NCBI GenBank assembly: GCA_040880405.1
Contig: JBBDIM010000160.1
Span: forward strand, 1-16,162
From: JBBDIM01 sp040880405
Lineage (GTDB): Bacteria > Planctomycetota > Planctomycetia > Pirellulales > Pirellulaceae
Direction: 5' to 3'
Length of the DNA: 16,162 nucleotides
Position numbers and translations under genes: made by a program. The notes beneath the pieces are model-generated. The model was not told the DNA's origin, did not search any database, and saw nothing but the letters and a program-made list of their open reading frames with translations. Shown here one piece after another: positions 7,682 through 13,429 of this stretch (position 1 is its first letter; the number at the start of each line of letters is the position of its first letter).

Positions 7682-8611
7682 TCATGCCCATTTCAGATCC
7701 AAGATCTGGCCATTTTGAGGATGCGTGGCCGAGATAGTGTTCAGCTTGAGTCGCATTCCGTTTGCTGAAAGCCGGGCATCAACCCAGCCATTCGGCTTAC
7801 CGGCGGAGAAGACGTAGGCAACCGGCGGTAAGTTGATTATATGAATGTTACCACGTTTACTGACGTTCCAGTTATGTGTGTGACCGTAAATGAACGCCTT
7901 TACCTGAGGGTGGGCATCTAGAATTTCAAATAATTCGGTCGAATCCTTCATGCCGGTCCAGGCGGTACCGCTGTCGGATTGTTCGAACTGTGGATTATGG
8001 TGAGCCACGACGATGATTGGCTTGTCCGGGTTCACTTCCAGGGCCATGGCTAGCCACTTCAGTTGAGCATCGCCGAGTTCCCCGGTGACGACGTTCACTT
8101 TGAATAGTGAATCGAGCAGCAACCAATTGGCATAGGGGGATTCGATCATGCTGAGGTGTTTATTCTCAACCGGCGGATCCTCCCGACGCTGATTGGCAAA
8201 TGTTTCGTAGAGTGGGCCACGATCGTCGTGGTTGCCCATTGTCAGGTGCAGCGGTAAACCCGCGACTCCGAGAGGATGGACCAGTCCGGCGAAATTGACA
8301 TAATCTGCCGCGAGTCCCCGGAGGTAAGCGCAATCGCCATTGACGATCACCCCGGCCGGCTTGTCCTTTTCATCCGCCGTTATTTGGCTGACGACCTGCC
8401 GGAGATTCGTCGACATGTTCACATCACGAGCGGTCACCGATGGTTCGCTTGGGATATGGGTGTCTGAGAGCAAAGCAAAATAGTTCGGATCGTTCGCGAA
8501 AAAATCTTCTTCGGCGCGCAGGCCCGATGTGGCGTAAGCAAGGCCCACGCCGAGGGCTGTGGATTGGGTGAGAAATTGGCGACGAGAAAGGGGCGGGACA
8601 TGGATCGGCAT
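7682..8611 (-). CDS. Tat-exported calcineurin-like metallophosphatase
   Basis: A 309-residue phosphoesterase of the calcineurin-like superfamily. Residues 1-33 form a twin-arginine signal ('LSRRQFLTQSTALGVGLAYATSGLRA'), implying export in folded, metal-loaded form. Dinuclear metal-site motifs are complete: D50-x-H52 in 'LLSDTHIP', D93 in 'VNGDCAYLRG', N127-H128 in 'TMGNHDDRG', H204 in 'VVAHHNPQ', and 'YGHTHNW' (H244, H246). Likely a phosphomonoesterase or phosphodiesterase acting outside the cytoplasm; the substrate cannot be assigned. Start: ATG 8611 is preceded by AAGGAA at about nine bases and puts the RR motif at residues 10-11. The longer frame to 8674 adds 21 Arg-rich residues before the Tat motif and is unlikely. 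It heads the leftward series of exported enzymes. Confidence 0.87.
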   Translation of the reverse strand: MPIHVPPLSRRQFLTQSTALGVGLAYATSGLRAEEDFFANDPNYFALLSDTHIPSEPSVTARDVNMSTNLRQVVSQITADEKDKPAGVIVNGDCAYLRGLAADYVNFAGLVHPLGVAGLPLHLTMGNHDDRGPLYETFANQRREDPPVENKHLSMIESPYANWLLLDSLFKVNVVTGELGDAQLKWLAMALEVNPDKPIIVVAHHNPQFEQSDSGTAWTGMKDSTELFEILDAHPQVKAFIYGHTHNWNVSKRGNIHIINLPPVAYVFSAGKPNGWVDARLSANGMRLKLNTISATHPQNGQILDLKWA

Positions 8612-8808
8612 GTGAAGGTTCCTTGGGGCTAAGAGGCGGGACCGCAGTTGAGATGCGCGCGGCGAGCGAGTCACCCTAAATTCGATTTTAGTCGGTTGGC
8701 TGGCCTAAATCGAGATGTCCGCGAACTTTTGCGCGGAAACGTGGCTCAACACGGCAGCGGCGATGAGGCGCGTAACCCGCTTCGAATGGCATCCGCTCGA
8801 CCGAGAGA
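8612..8808. other. Intergenic region between metallophosphatase and marC-like gene
   Basis: No gene recognised. It contains a small inverted repeat CTAAA-TTCGAT-TTTAG near 8677-8692 and TCCGCG...CGCGGA near 8719-8738. Neither has a T-rich tail on the minus strand, so a terminator for the marC end of the operon is not demonstrated. The promoter for the metallophosphatase gene should lie here. Confidence 0.3.
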
Positions 8809-9438
8809 CTACTGAGGTGGAATTCGGGAGTCGAGCCACATATTGAGGCCCCGCAGCAGCATGTCGACCGCGATCGTCCCCATCAGCAGGGCGGAGATTC
8901 GTCCAATGGTATCGAGATACCGTTCCAGAAGGGGCTCGTGCTTGGTTCTCACATAGTCGTGCAGATGTTTTAGCAAGATTACGAAAAACACACTTACCGC
9001 GACGGCAAAGATGATCGCGATACTCGCTTTCGTCATCGTTTGAGAAGCCCCGGCCAATATCGAAGCGCTGATGGTTCCCGGACCGATCATGAACGGCAGG
9101 GCAACACCTTCGGAGACATGTTCCGCCCCACCTCGCAAATCGCGAAGGGCGCCACTTCCGGAGGTCACCAGTTTGATCGAGACCAACAGGAATACGATAC
9201 CACCGAAAATCAAAAACGACTCGTACCGTACATTAAAGACCTTGGAAAACATCTGATCGCCGGCGGCGGCGAACCCGATGTAAACCACACCGCTAATGAT
9301 CCCGGCCCGGGTCATCGTCTTGCGAAAGGTTCGTCCGTCCAAATGCTGGACCAGATCCAACAGATAGACACACATCAAAAAGGGATTCAGCAGGACCAGC
9401 AGCAGAATGACCGCGTTGGTGAAGTCTTTATCAAACAT
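8809..9438 (-). CDS. MarC family integral membrane protein
   Basis: A 209-residue polytopic inner-membrane protein of the MarC family (formerly UPF0056). Six hydrophobic segments can be seen: ~8-28, ~45-63, ~70-90, ~112-130, ~137-155 and ~180-200. Family landmarks include 'LLNPF' in the first segment, 'LPFMIGPGTISASIL' and the closing 'GRISALLMGTIAVDMLLRGL'. The molecular function of MarC proteins is not established; an early link to multiple antibiotic resistance is not supported for the family. The gene begins eight bases after the ehuA stop codon (9447), so it is most likely the last gene of the ehu operon. That suggests a job related to solute or osmotic stress, but this is only inferred from position. 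Confidence 0.85.
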   Translation of the reverse strand: MFDKDFTNAVILLLVLLNPFLMCVYLLDLVQHLDGRTFRKTMTRAGIISGVVYIGFAAAGDQMFSKVFNVRYESFLIFGGIVFLLVSIKLVTSGSGALRDLRGGAEHVSEGVALPFMIGPGTISASILAGASQTMTKASIAIIFAVAVSVFFVILLKHLHDYVRTKHEPLLERYLDTIGRISALLMGTIAVDMLLRGLNMWLDSRIPPQ

Positions 9439-9446
9439 GTAATCCG

Positions 9447-10408
9447 TTACGCTTCCAGGACGGTCTTTAAAAACTCTTGAGTTCGTTCTTGTGTCGGTGC
9501 GGTAAAAATCTGTTCCGGCGGTCCCGATTCCAGGATCACTCCCTGGTCAAAAAACAAGACACGATCGGAAATCTCTCGGGCGAACTGCATCTCGTGGGTG
9601 ACCAGCAGCATGGTCATTTCTGTCTCATGCGCCAGCTTTCGCAGGACGTTGAGGACTTCGTGTACCAGTTCCGGATCCAAGGCGGAGGTCACTTCATCAA
9701 ACAGCATGACCTGAGGCTTCATGGCCAAGGCCCGGGCAATGGCGACTCGCTGCTTTTGACCACCGGACAGGTTGGCCGGATAGGTATCGTGCTTGTCAGC
9801 CAAGCCAACGAGATCCAAAAGTCGGATCGCCTCTTCTTTCGCTTCCCGCTTACTTACACCACTTACCAAGTTGGGTGCCAGTATAATGTTTTGTAGCGCT
9901 GTGAGGTGGGGGAACAAGTTAAAATGTTGAAAGACCATCCCCAGCTTACCCCGCACTTGGCGAACATGGGCCTCGTTGGCGGGGATGCTTTCNNNNNNNN
10001 NNNNNNNNNNNNNNNNNNNNNNNNNNNNNNNNNNNNNNNNNNNNNNNNNNNNNNNNNNNNNNNNNNNNNNNNNNNNNNNNNNNNNNNNNNNNTCCCCAGC
10101 TTACCCCGCACTTGGCGAACATGGGCCTCGTTGGCGGGGATGCTTTCGCCGTTATTGCTGGGCCCCTTGTTGCTGGGCATCGTCCACATCGACTCCCCTT
10201 GCACCCGGATGTCTCCCCCGTCGGGTTGTTCGAGCGTCATCAGCAGCCGCAGCAGCGTGGATTTTCCGGAACCGCTGGGCCCGATGATCGCGACCTTTTC
10301 GTTGGTCTCGATATCGATGGACAGTCCTTTGAGGACCTCCAGATCGCCGTAGCGTTTGGTCAGGTCACGGATTTCCAGAATTGGGGCGGTCGTGTCTTGA
10401 TTCATCAT
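9447..10408 (-). CDS. ehuA: Ectoine/hydroxyectoine ABC transporter ATP-binding protein (assembly gap inside)
   Basis: Cytoplasmic ATPase of the ectoine/5-hydroxyectoine importer (polar amino acid ABC family). A 100-N gap plus a 55-bp duplication interrupts it. Removing 155 bases gives 807 bases, exactly 269 codons with a continuous protein. Collapsed numbering: Walker A 'GPSGSGKST' 43-51, Q-loop Q109, signature 'LSGGQ' 162-166, Walker B 'VMLFDE' 182-187, D-loop 'ALDP' 191-194, switch H220. The residues around 70-100 ('GESMWTM...IPANEAHVRQVRGK') between Walker A and the Q-loop are longer than in GlnQ and look like EhuA proteins, as do 'NVLRKLA' and the C-terminal 'ERTQEFLKTVLEA'. The ATG at 10408 overlaps the ehuD stop codon (ATGA), which indicates translational coupling; a second ATG follows immediately. 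As deposited the frame breaks at the gap, but a real pseudogene is unlikely. Confidence 0.88.
9938..9992. repeat. Left copy of 55-bp gap-flanking duplication
   Basis: These 55 bases are identical to 10093-10147 on the other side of the N gap. They code for part of EhuA ('ESIPANEAHVRQVRGKLG'). The copy ends exactly at the first N, as expected for two contig ends sharing an assembly k-mer overlap that were joined without merging. Confidence 0.95.
9993..10092. other. Assembly gap (100 N)
   Basis: Exactly 100 unknown bases, the customary placeholder for a gap of unknown size. The flanking 55-bp identity and the restored reading frame after collapse suggest the true gap is about -55 bases, meaning overlapping contigs with no missing sequence. 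Confidence 0.97.
10093..10147. repeat. Right copy of 55-bp gap-flanking duplication
   Basis: Identical to 9938-9992. It begins at the first base after the N run. In the collapsed ehuA gene only one copy would be retained. Confidence 0.95.
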
Positions 10409-11061
10409 GATTGCGTTTCCCAATGCTGTTTCAACCAACTGACACCCAGTCCGGAAATCAAGCTCAAAATGATGAACATTAGCCCTACGATGGTGAGGGG
10501 TTCTAAATATCGAAAACTTTCGTTCCCGATGACTCTGGCCTGAAAAAGGACTTCCACGACGGTAATCGTCGAGAGCATCGGGGCATCTTTGAACATTGCG
10601 ATCAGATAGTTGCCCAGGTTGGGCATGATCGGCGGAATGGCTTGCGGCAAGATCACGTGGCGGTAGGTTTGCCACATGGTCAGGTTGAGGGCCTTAGCGG
10701 CATTCCATTGGCCTTGAGCGATGCTGTTGAGGCCGGCCCGATAGACTTCGGCCGTGTAGCAACTGTAGTGGACTCCCAGCACCAAAATTCCCGTTACCAA
10801 CGGAGAGAGTCCGCCACCCACATAGTCGATGATGGTGTAATAGACGAAAAACAGTTGCACCAGCAAGGGAGTGCTGCGGACAAACTCGACCCCCACCCAC
10901 ACAATCCAGGCGACTGTGGGTGAGCTTCCCCGGCGGAGCATGGCCCAGACCAAACCAAGAACCACGGCAATTGCCATTCCGCCGGCGACCGCTTGCAAGG
11001 TTACGAGTAACGCTCGGAAAAGGTCCGGTAAGATCGAGATCGCAAAATTCCAGTCCCACAT
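10405..11061 (-). CDS. ehuD: Ectoine/hydroxyectoine ABC transporter permease
   Basis: One of the two membrane-spanning subunits of the ectoine importer, 218 residues, His/Glu/Gln/Arg/opine-type ABC permease. It opens with 'MWDWNFAISILPDLFRALLVTL', close to known EhuD N-termini. About five transmembrane segments are visible (~14-40, ~50-70, ~85-105, ~150-170, ~185-208). The cytoplasmic EAA loop that docks on EhuA is 'AEVYRAGLNSIAQGQWNAAKALNL'. It starts three bases after the ehuC stop (11065) and its TGA overlaps the ehuA ATG, so it is in the middle of a coupled operon. Assignment to EhuD rather than another polar amino acid permease rests on the N-terminus, on the pairing with EhuB/EhuC/EhuA, and on the adjacent ectABCD genes. 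Confidence 0.85.
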   Translation of the reverse strand: MWDWNFAISILPDLFRALLVTLQAVAGGMAIAVVLGLVWAMLRRGSSPTVAWIVWVGVEFVRSTPLLVQLFFVYYTIIDYVGGGLSPLVTGILVLGVHYSCYTAEVYRAGLNSIAQGQWNAAKALNLTMWQTYRHVILPQAIPPIMPNLGNYLIAMFKDAPMLSTITVVEVLFQARVIGNESFRYLEPLTIVGLMFIILSLISGLGVSWLKQHWETQS

Positions 11062-11064
11062 GGT

Positions 11065-11727
11065 CTACCCCTTCCCGTGATCCTGGCCGCGCGACAATCG
11101 TCGCTCTAGCCACCGCACGCCGGTCGTCAATATCAGGGACAGCCCAAAGTACACCAGCAGTAGGATTCCGAAGATCTCGAGCGACCGGTGTGTCTGATCA
11201 CGCAGTAGCATTCCTCGATTGGTCAAGTCGCTGACGGTCACGACGGAAACCAACGCGGTACCTTTCAGGAGCTCAATCAGGAGGTTGCCAAACGGAGGAA
11301 TCATTGCCAACACGGCCTGCGGGACAATGACGTACCGCATGGTTTGCCACGAAGTCAGGTTGAGGGCCTTGGCGGCGCGATACTGCCCTTCCGGCACCGC
11401 CGCGATGCTCGCTCGGACCACTTCCGCACCGTAGGCCCCCACATTCAATCCCAACACAATGATCCCGGCCAGGATGGCATTGACACGGATATCAAGCAGA
11501 ACCGGCAGCGCAAAGAAGAACCAGTAAAGAAGCACGAGGGCGGAGGCCCCGCGGAATATTTCGATATAAGCGCCGCTCAGCCAACGCACGATCACATCGT
11601 CGGATCGCCGTCCCAAACCGGCCAGTATGGCCGATACCAGGGCCACCATACTTCCGCCCAGGGTGATCACCAACGTGACACCCAGCCCTTGCAGCATGAA
11701 CGGAAGTAAATCGAAAGGGGGGGGCAT
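11065..11727 (-). CDS. ehuC: Ectoine/hydroxyectoine ABC transporter permease
   Basis: Second membrane subunit of the ectoine importer, 220 residues, same permease family as the downstream ehuD product. Hydrophobic segments lie at ~13-37, ~58-77, ~82-100, ~150-170 and ~188-206. The EAA loop is 'AEVVRASIAAVPEGQYRAAKALNL'. The 'EIFRGASALVLLYWFFFALP' segment is typical of EhuC-like permeases. The gene starts three bases after the ehuB stop codon (11731) and ends three bases before the ehuD start, so the subunits are co-translated from one message. The protein would form a heterodimer with EhuD in the inner membrane. Confidence 0.85.
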   Translation of the reverse strand: MPPPFDLLPFMLQGLGVTLVITLGGSMVALVSAILAGLGRRSDDVIVRWLSGAYIEIFRGASALVLLYWFFFALPVLLDIRVNAILAGIIVLGLNVGAYGAEVVRASIAAVPEGQYRAAKALNLTSWQTMRYVIVPQAVLAMIPPFGNLLIELLKGTALVSVVTVSDLTNRGMLLRDQTHRSLEIFGILLLVYFGLSLILTTGVRWLERRLSRGQDHGKG

Positions 11728-11730
11728 CGC

Positions 11731-12642
11731 TTAGTGATTCCCTTCGATTAACTGCCGCGCGGTGATGTCGCCGGGAAGCGTGTTTTCGCCAAACCCAAAC
11801 CGCTCGACCATCTCTAAGTGTTCGGGGCTGCCAATAAAATCGGCCAACACCTCGTTGAACGCGTCACGCAGGGCCTCGTCTTCCTTGTGGAATCCGAAAG
11901 CCCCATAGCCGAGGATTGACCGTCCATCGATCACCGGGTTCTCAAATGGGTCCGCTCGTTCGATATTAGGGTTTTCTGCCTTGGAGAGTAGGTCGTTAAT
12001 CGTATTCGCCGTGGCACCCACCGCGTCGATACGTCCCGCTTCCAGTCCCTTCATAGCGCTCAGGTAATCGGGGAACAAGACGATTCGATCATCTGAAACG
12101 CCCAGGGATTGGGCGTACCCATGTTCGACGCTCCCACCCATGACGCCGAGGCGAGCATCCTGGTTTTCGGCTAGTGTCTCGTAACTGTGAAGATTTTTCG
12201 GATTCCCAGCCAACACGATAAACCCCTCGCCAATGGCGTACGTCGGGTTGGAGAAGGCGATCTCCGCGCCACGTTCAGGCGTAATGTACATTCCTGCGGC
12301 GATCACATCAAATCGCCGGGCTTGGAGACCGGGGATGAGGGTCCCAAATTCCGTGACGACCGGCTCGAAATGTTCGATCCCAAGTTTTTCGAAGACGTAC
12401 TTCGCCACTTCCGGGGCCTCACCGGTGATTTCGCCGGTATCTGTGTTGAGATAGCCGTAGGGACGCTCGTTCGCGAAACCGACGCGGATGGTGCCCCGCT
12501 CCCGAATCCGCTCCAGTGAGCGATCCGGCCCCACGTCATTCGATTGGGTTGCCGCTCGCCATACTGTCCACCCGATCCCCAGCAGAACTAAGCTAAGAAG
12601 GGTGATACCGAGGGGTGTGATTTTGTTGCCGGGAGGACCCAT
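11731..12642 (-). CDS. ehuB: Ectoine/hydroxyectoine-binding protein of the ABC importer
   Basis: Extracytoplasmic solute-binding protein (family 3 fold), 303 residues, first gene of the leftward operon. Residues ~9-28 ('TPLGITLLSLVLLGIGWTVW') are a hydrophobic export or anchor segment. There is no Cys anywhere near it, so no lipobox. The mature part shows EhuB landmarks: 'RIRERGTIRVGFANERPYGYLN', 'GEITGEAPEVAKYVFEKLGI', 'TEFGTLIPGLQARRFDVIAAGMYITPERG', 'LGVMGGSVEHGYAQSLGV' and 'YGAFGFHKEDEALRDAFNE'. Aromatic residues in the first strand region (F57, Y62) and at Y119 are candidates for the cage that holds the positively charged pyrimidine ring, as known in EhuB; exact correspondence needs alignment. 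The ATG at 12642 has no clear Shine-Dalgarno, but no better start exists. Confidence 0.85.
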   Translation of the reverse strand: MGPPGNKITPLGITLLSLVLLGIGWTVWRAATQSNDVGPDRSLERIRERGTIRVGFANERPYGYLNTDTGEITGEAPEVAKYVFEKLGIEHFEPVVTEFGTLIPGLQARRFDVIAAGMYITPERGAEIAFSNPTYAIGEGFIVLAGNPKNLHSYETLAENQDARLGVMGGSVEHGYAQSLGVSDDRIVLFPDYLSAMKGLEAGRIDAVGATANTINDLLSKAENPNIERADPFENPVIDGRSILGYGAFGFHKEDEALRDAFNEVLADFIGSPEHLEMVERFGFGENTLPGDITARQLIEGNH

Positions 12643-12658
12643 TAAGTTTCAGTTTGTG

Positions 12659-12689
12659 ATGCAAACGGTTATGAATGCAATGGTTACGA
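12659..12689. repeat. Imperfect 16-bp tandem repeat upstream of ehuB
   Basis: ATGCAAACGGTTATGA (12659-12674) is followed directly by ATGCAATGGTTACGA (12675-12689), two similar units one after the other. They lie 17 bases upstream of the ehuB start codon, probably in its 5' leader. They could be a protein-binding site or a chance duplication. Confidence 0.45.
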
Positions 12690-12742
12690 CGGATTGGGTT
12701 GGCTGCTTCGTTTGGTTTCAGTGAAGTTTTGCACGCTTTGCG

Positions 12743-12771
12743 TTGAAATGCCGAACTGGAATTGTTATAGT
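12743..12771 (+). promoter_or_regulatory. Sigma70-like promoter for ectABC
   Basis: TTGAAA (12743-12748) and TATAGT (12766-12771) are separated by exactly 17 bases, an excellent match to a housekeeping promoter. Transcription would begin near 12778-12780, inside the left arm of the palindrome at 12779-12806, leaving a leader of about 150 bases before the probable ectA start. Confidence 0.7.
12764..12769 (-). promoter_or_regulatory. Possible opposing -10 element for the ehu operon
   Basis: The minus strand reads TATAAC here, overlapping the ectABC -10 on the other strand. No good -35 is found 17 bases upstream; that position is occupied by the 12779-12806 palindrome. The ehu promoter may therefore depend on a bound regulator. 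This is a weak, position-based proposal. Confidence 0.3.
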
Positions 12772-12778
12772 TTAGCCC

Positions 12779-12806
12779 AACAATGATTGCTGTAGCAATG
12801 ATTGTT
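12779..12806. promoter_or_regulatory. 28-bp palindromic putative operator between ect and ehu operons
   Basis: AACAATGATTGCT (12779-12791) and AGCAATGATTGTT (12794-12806) are inverted copies with a single mismatch (12785/12800), separated by GT. Each arm also contains the smaller palindrome CAATGATTG. The site starts eight bases after the ectABC -10 and covers the predicted start of transcription. It also covers the -35 position of a possible ehu promoter on the opposite strand. The geometry suits a dimeric regulator such as a MarR-type protein (EctR regulates ect genes in several bacteria), but no regulator gene is in the window. Confidence 0.65.
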
Positions 12807-12839
12807 ATGGCGTGAAAGTCGTATTATTTTCGTGAAACC

Positions 12840-12854
12840 CAGGGAAAATCCCTG
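12840..12854. promoter_or_regulatory. Inverted repeat in the ectA leader
   Basis: CAGGGA-AAA-TCCCTG is a perfect 6-bp inverted repeat with a three-base loop. It lies in the probable untranslated leader of ectABC. It could form a small hairpin in the RNA or serve as a second operator. No T-run follows, so it is not an intrinsic terminator. Confidence 0.4.
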
Positions 12855-12881
12855 ACGCCACGTCGTTATTCCATCTAAGTA

Positions 12882-12890
12882 TGGGATAAT
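12882..12890 (+). promoter_or_regulatory. Possible second, extended -10 promoter for ectABC
   Basis: TGGGATAAT fits an extended -10 element (TGn followed by GATAAT at 12885-12890). The -35 region is poor (GTCGTT). Transcription from here would start near 12897, only about 35 bases before the probable ectA start. Dual promoters are known for ect operons in other bacteria. Confidence 0.35.
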
Positions 12891-12931
12891 GGCCTTGTCA
12901 TCACGAAAACCTCTGTGAGGAGTTTGAACCG

Positions 12932-13429
12932 ATTGACGTTCCGATATCACTCCGGAAACCTCAACTAGAAGATGCCACCGCGATGTGGCGGATTGTTTCC
13001 GAGGACGAGGTGCTGGATACGAATTCCTGTTATCTCTATCTCCTACTCTGTCGCGATTTCGCCGAGACGTGCATCGTTGCCGAGCATGAAGGGGAAGTCG
13101 TCGGATTCGTCACGGGATATCGGGCTCCAAACAACTCTCGCGCTTTATTTATCTGGCAGGTGGTGGTGGCACCCCAAGCCCGCCGCCAAGGTCTCGCCAA
13201 GCGGATGATCGTTGCATTGGCTGAGGCTCAACCGCCGCACGACATCGAATTTATCGAAGCCACCATTACCCCATCGAATTCGCCGTCACGTGCTCTGTTT
13301 GCCGCTCTGGCTTCTCATTGGAATACCCGGATTGAGTACTCCGATTGTTTTCTGCCGCACCACTTTGGTGGGGCCGGACATGAGTCGGAAGAGCTTGTAC
13401 GTGTCGGACCACTTCAGGAGGAATTATGA
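12932..13429 (+). CDS. ectA: L-2,4-diaminobutyrate N-gamma-acetyltransferase (start codon uncertain)
   Basis: Second step of ectoine synthesis: acetyl-CoA-dependent acetylation of L-2,4-diaminobutyrate. GNAT fold with EctA landmarks 'LEDATAMWRIV', 'LDTNSCYLYLLLCRDFAETCIVAE', 'GEVVGFVTGYRAP', acetyl-CoA motif 'VVVAPQARRQGLAKRM' and 'IEATITPSNSPSRALFAALA'. The first in-frame ATG (12983) would give 148 residues and delete the first GNAT beta strand; the conserved 'ISLRKPQLEDATAMW' is encoded upstream of it. That frame is open back to a TAA at 12887 but holds no ATG, GTG or TTG. ATT at 12932 has AGGAG (12918-12922) at nine bases and would give ~165 residues, the normal EctA size. I use it as the provisional start. 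A sequencing error or small indel near 12920-12940 is the alternative. The TGA overlaps the ectB ATG. Confidence 0.85.
   Translation: MDVPISLRKPQLEDATAMWRIVSEDEVLDTNSCYLYLLLCRDFAETCIVAEHEGEVVGFVTGYRAPNNSRALFIWQVVVAPQARRQGLAKRMIVALAEAQPPHDIEFIEATITPSNSPSRALFAALASHWNTRIEYSDCFLPHHFGGAGHESEELVRVGPLQEEL

Noticed and set aside
9447..10408. ehuA as a pseudogene with a frameshift
   Set aside because: Collapsing the 100 Ns and the 55-bp duplicate restores a full-length ATPase with every catalytic motif, so the break is an assembly artifact.
9863..10675. Continuous minus-strand frame running through the N gap and into ehuD
   Set aside because: Its upstream part is an out-of-frame reading of ehuD and its downstream part is a frameshifted reading of ehuA caused by the duplicated gap flank. 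Only the segment from 10408 to the gap is real EhuA.
12781..12804. CRISPR-like repeats from the two CAATGATTG copies
   Set aside because: Only two very short copies separated by six bases; they form the arms of a palindrome rather than repeat-spacer units.
12840..12854. Intrinsic terminator in the ectA leader
   Set aside because: The stem is only 6 bp and no T-run follows; it is kept only as an inverted repeat.
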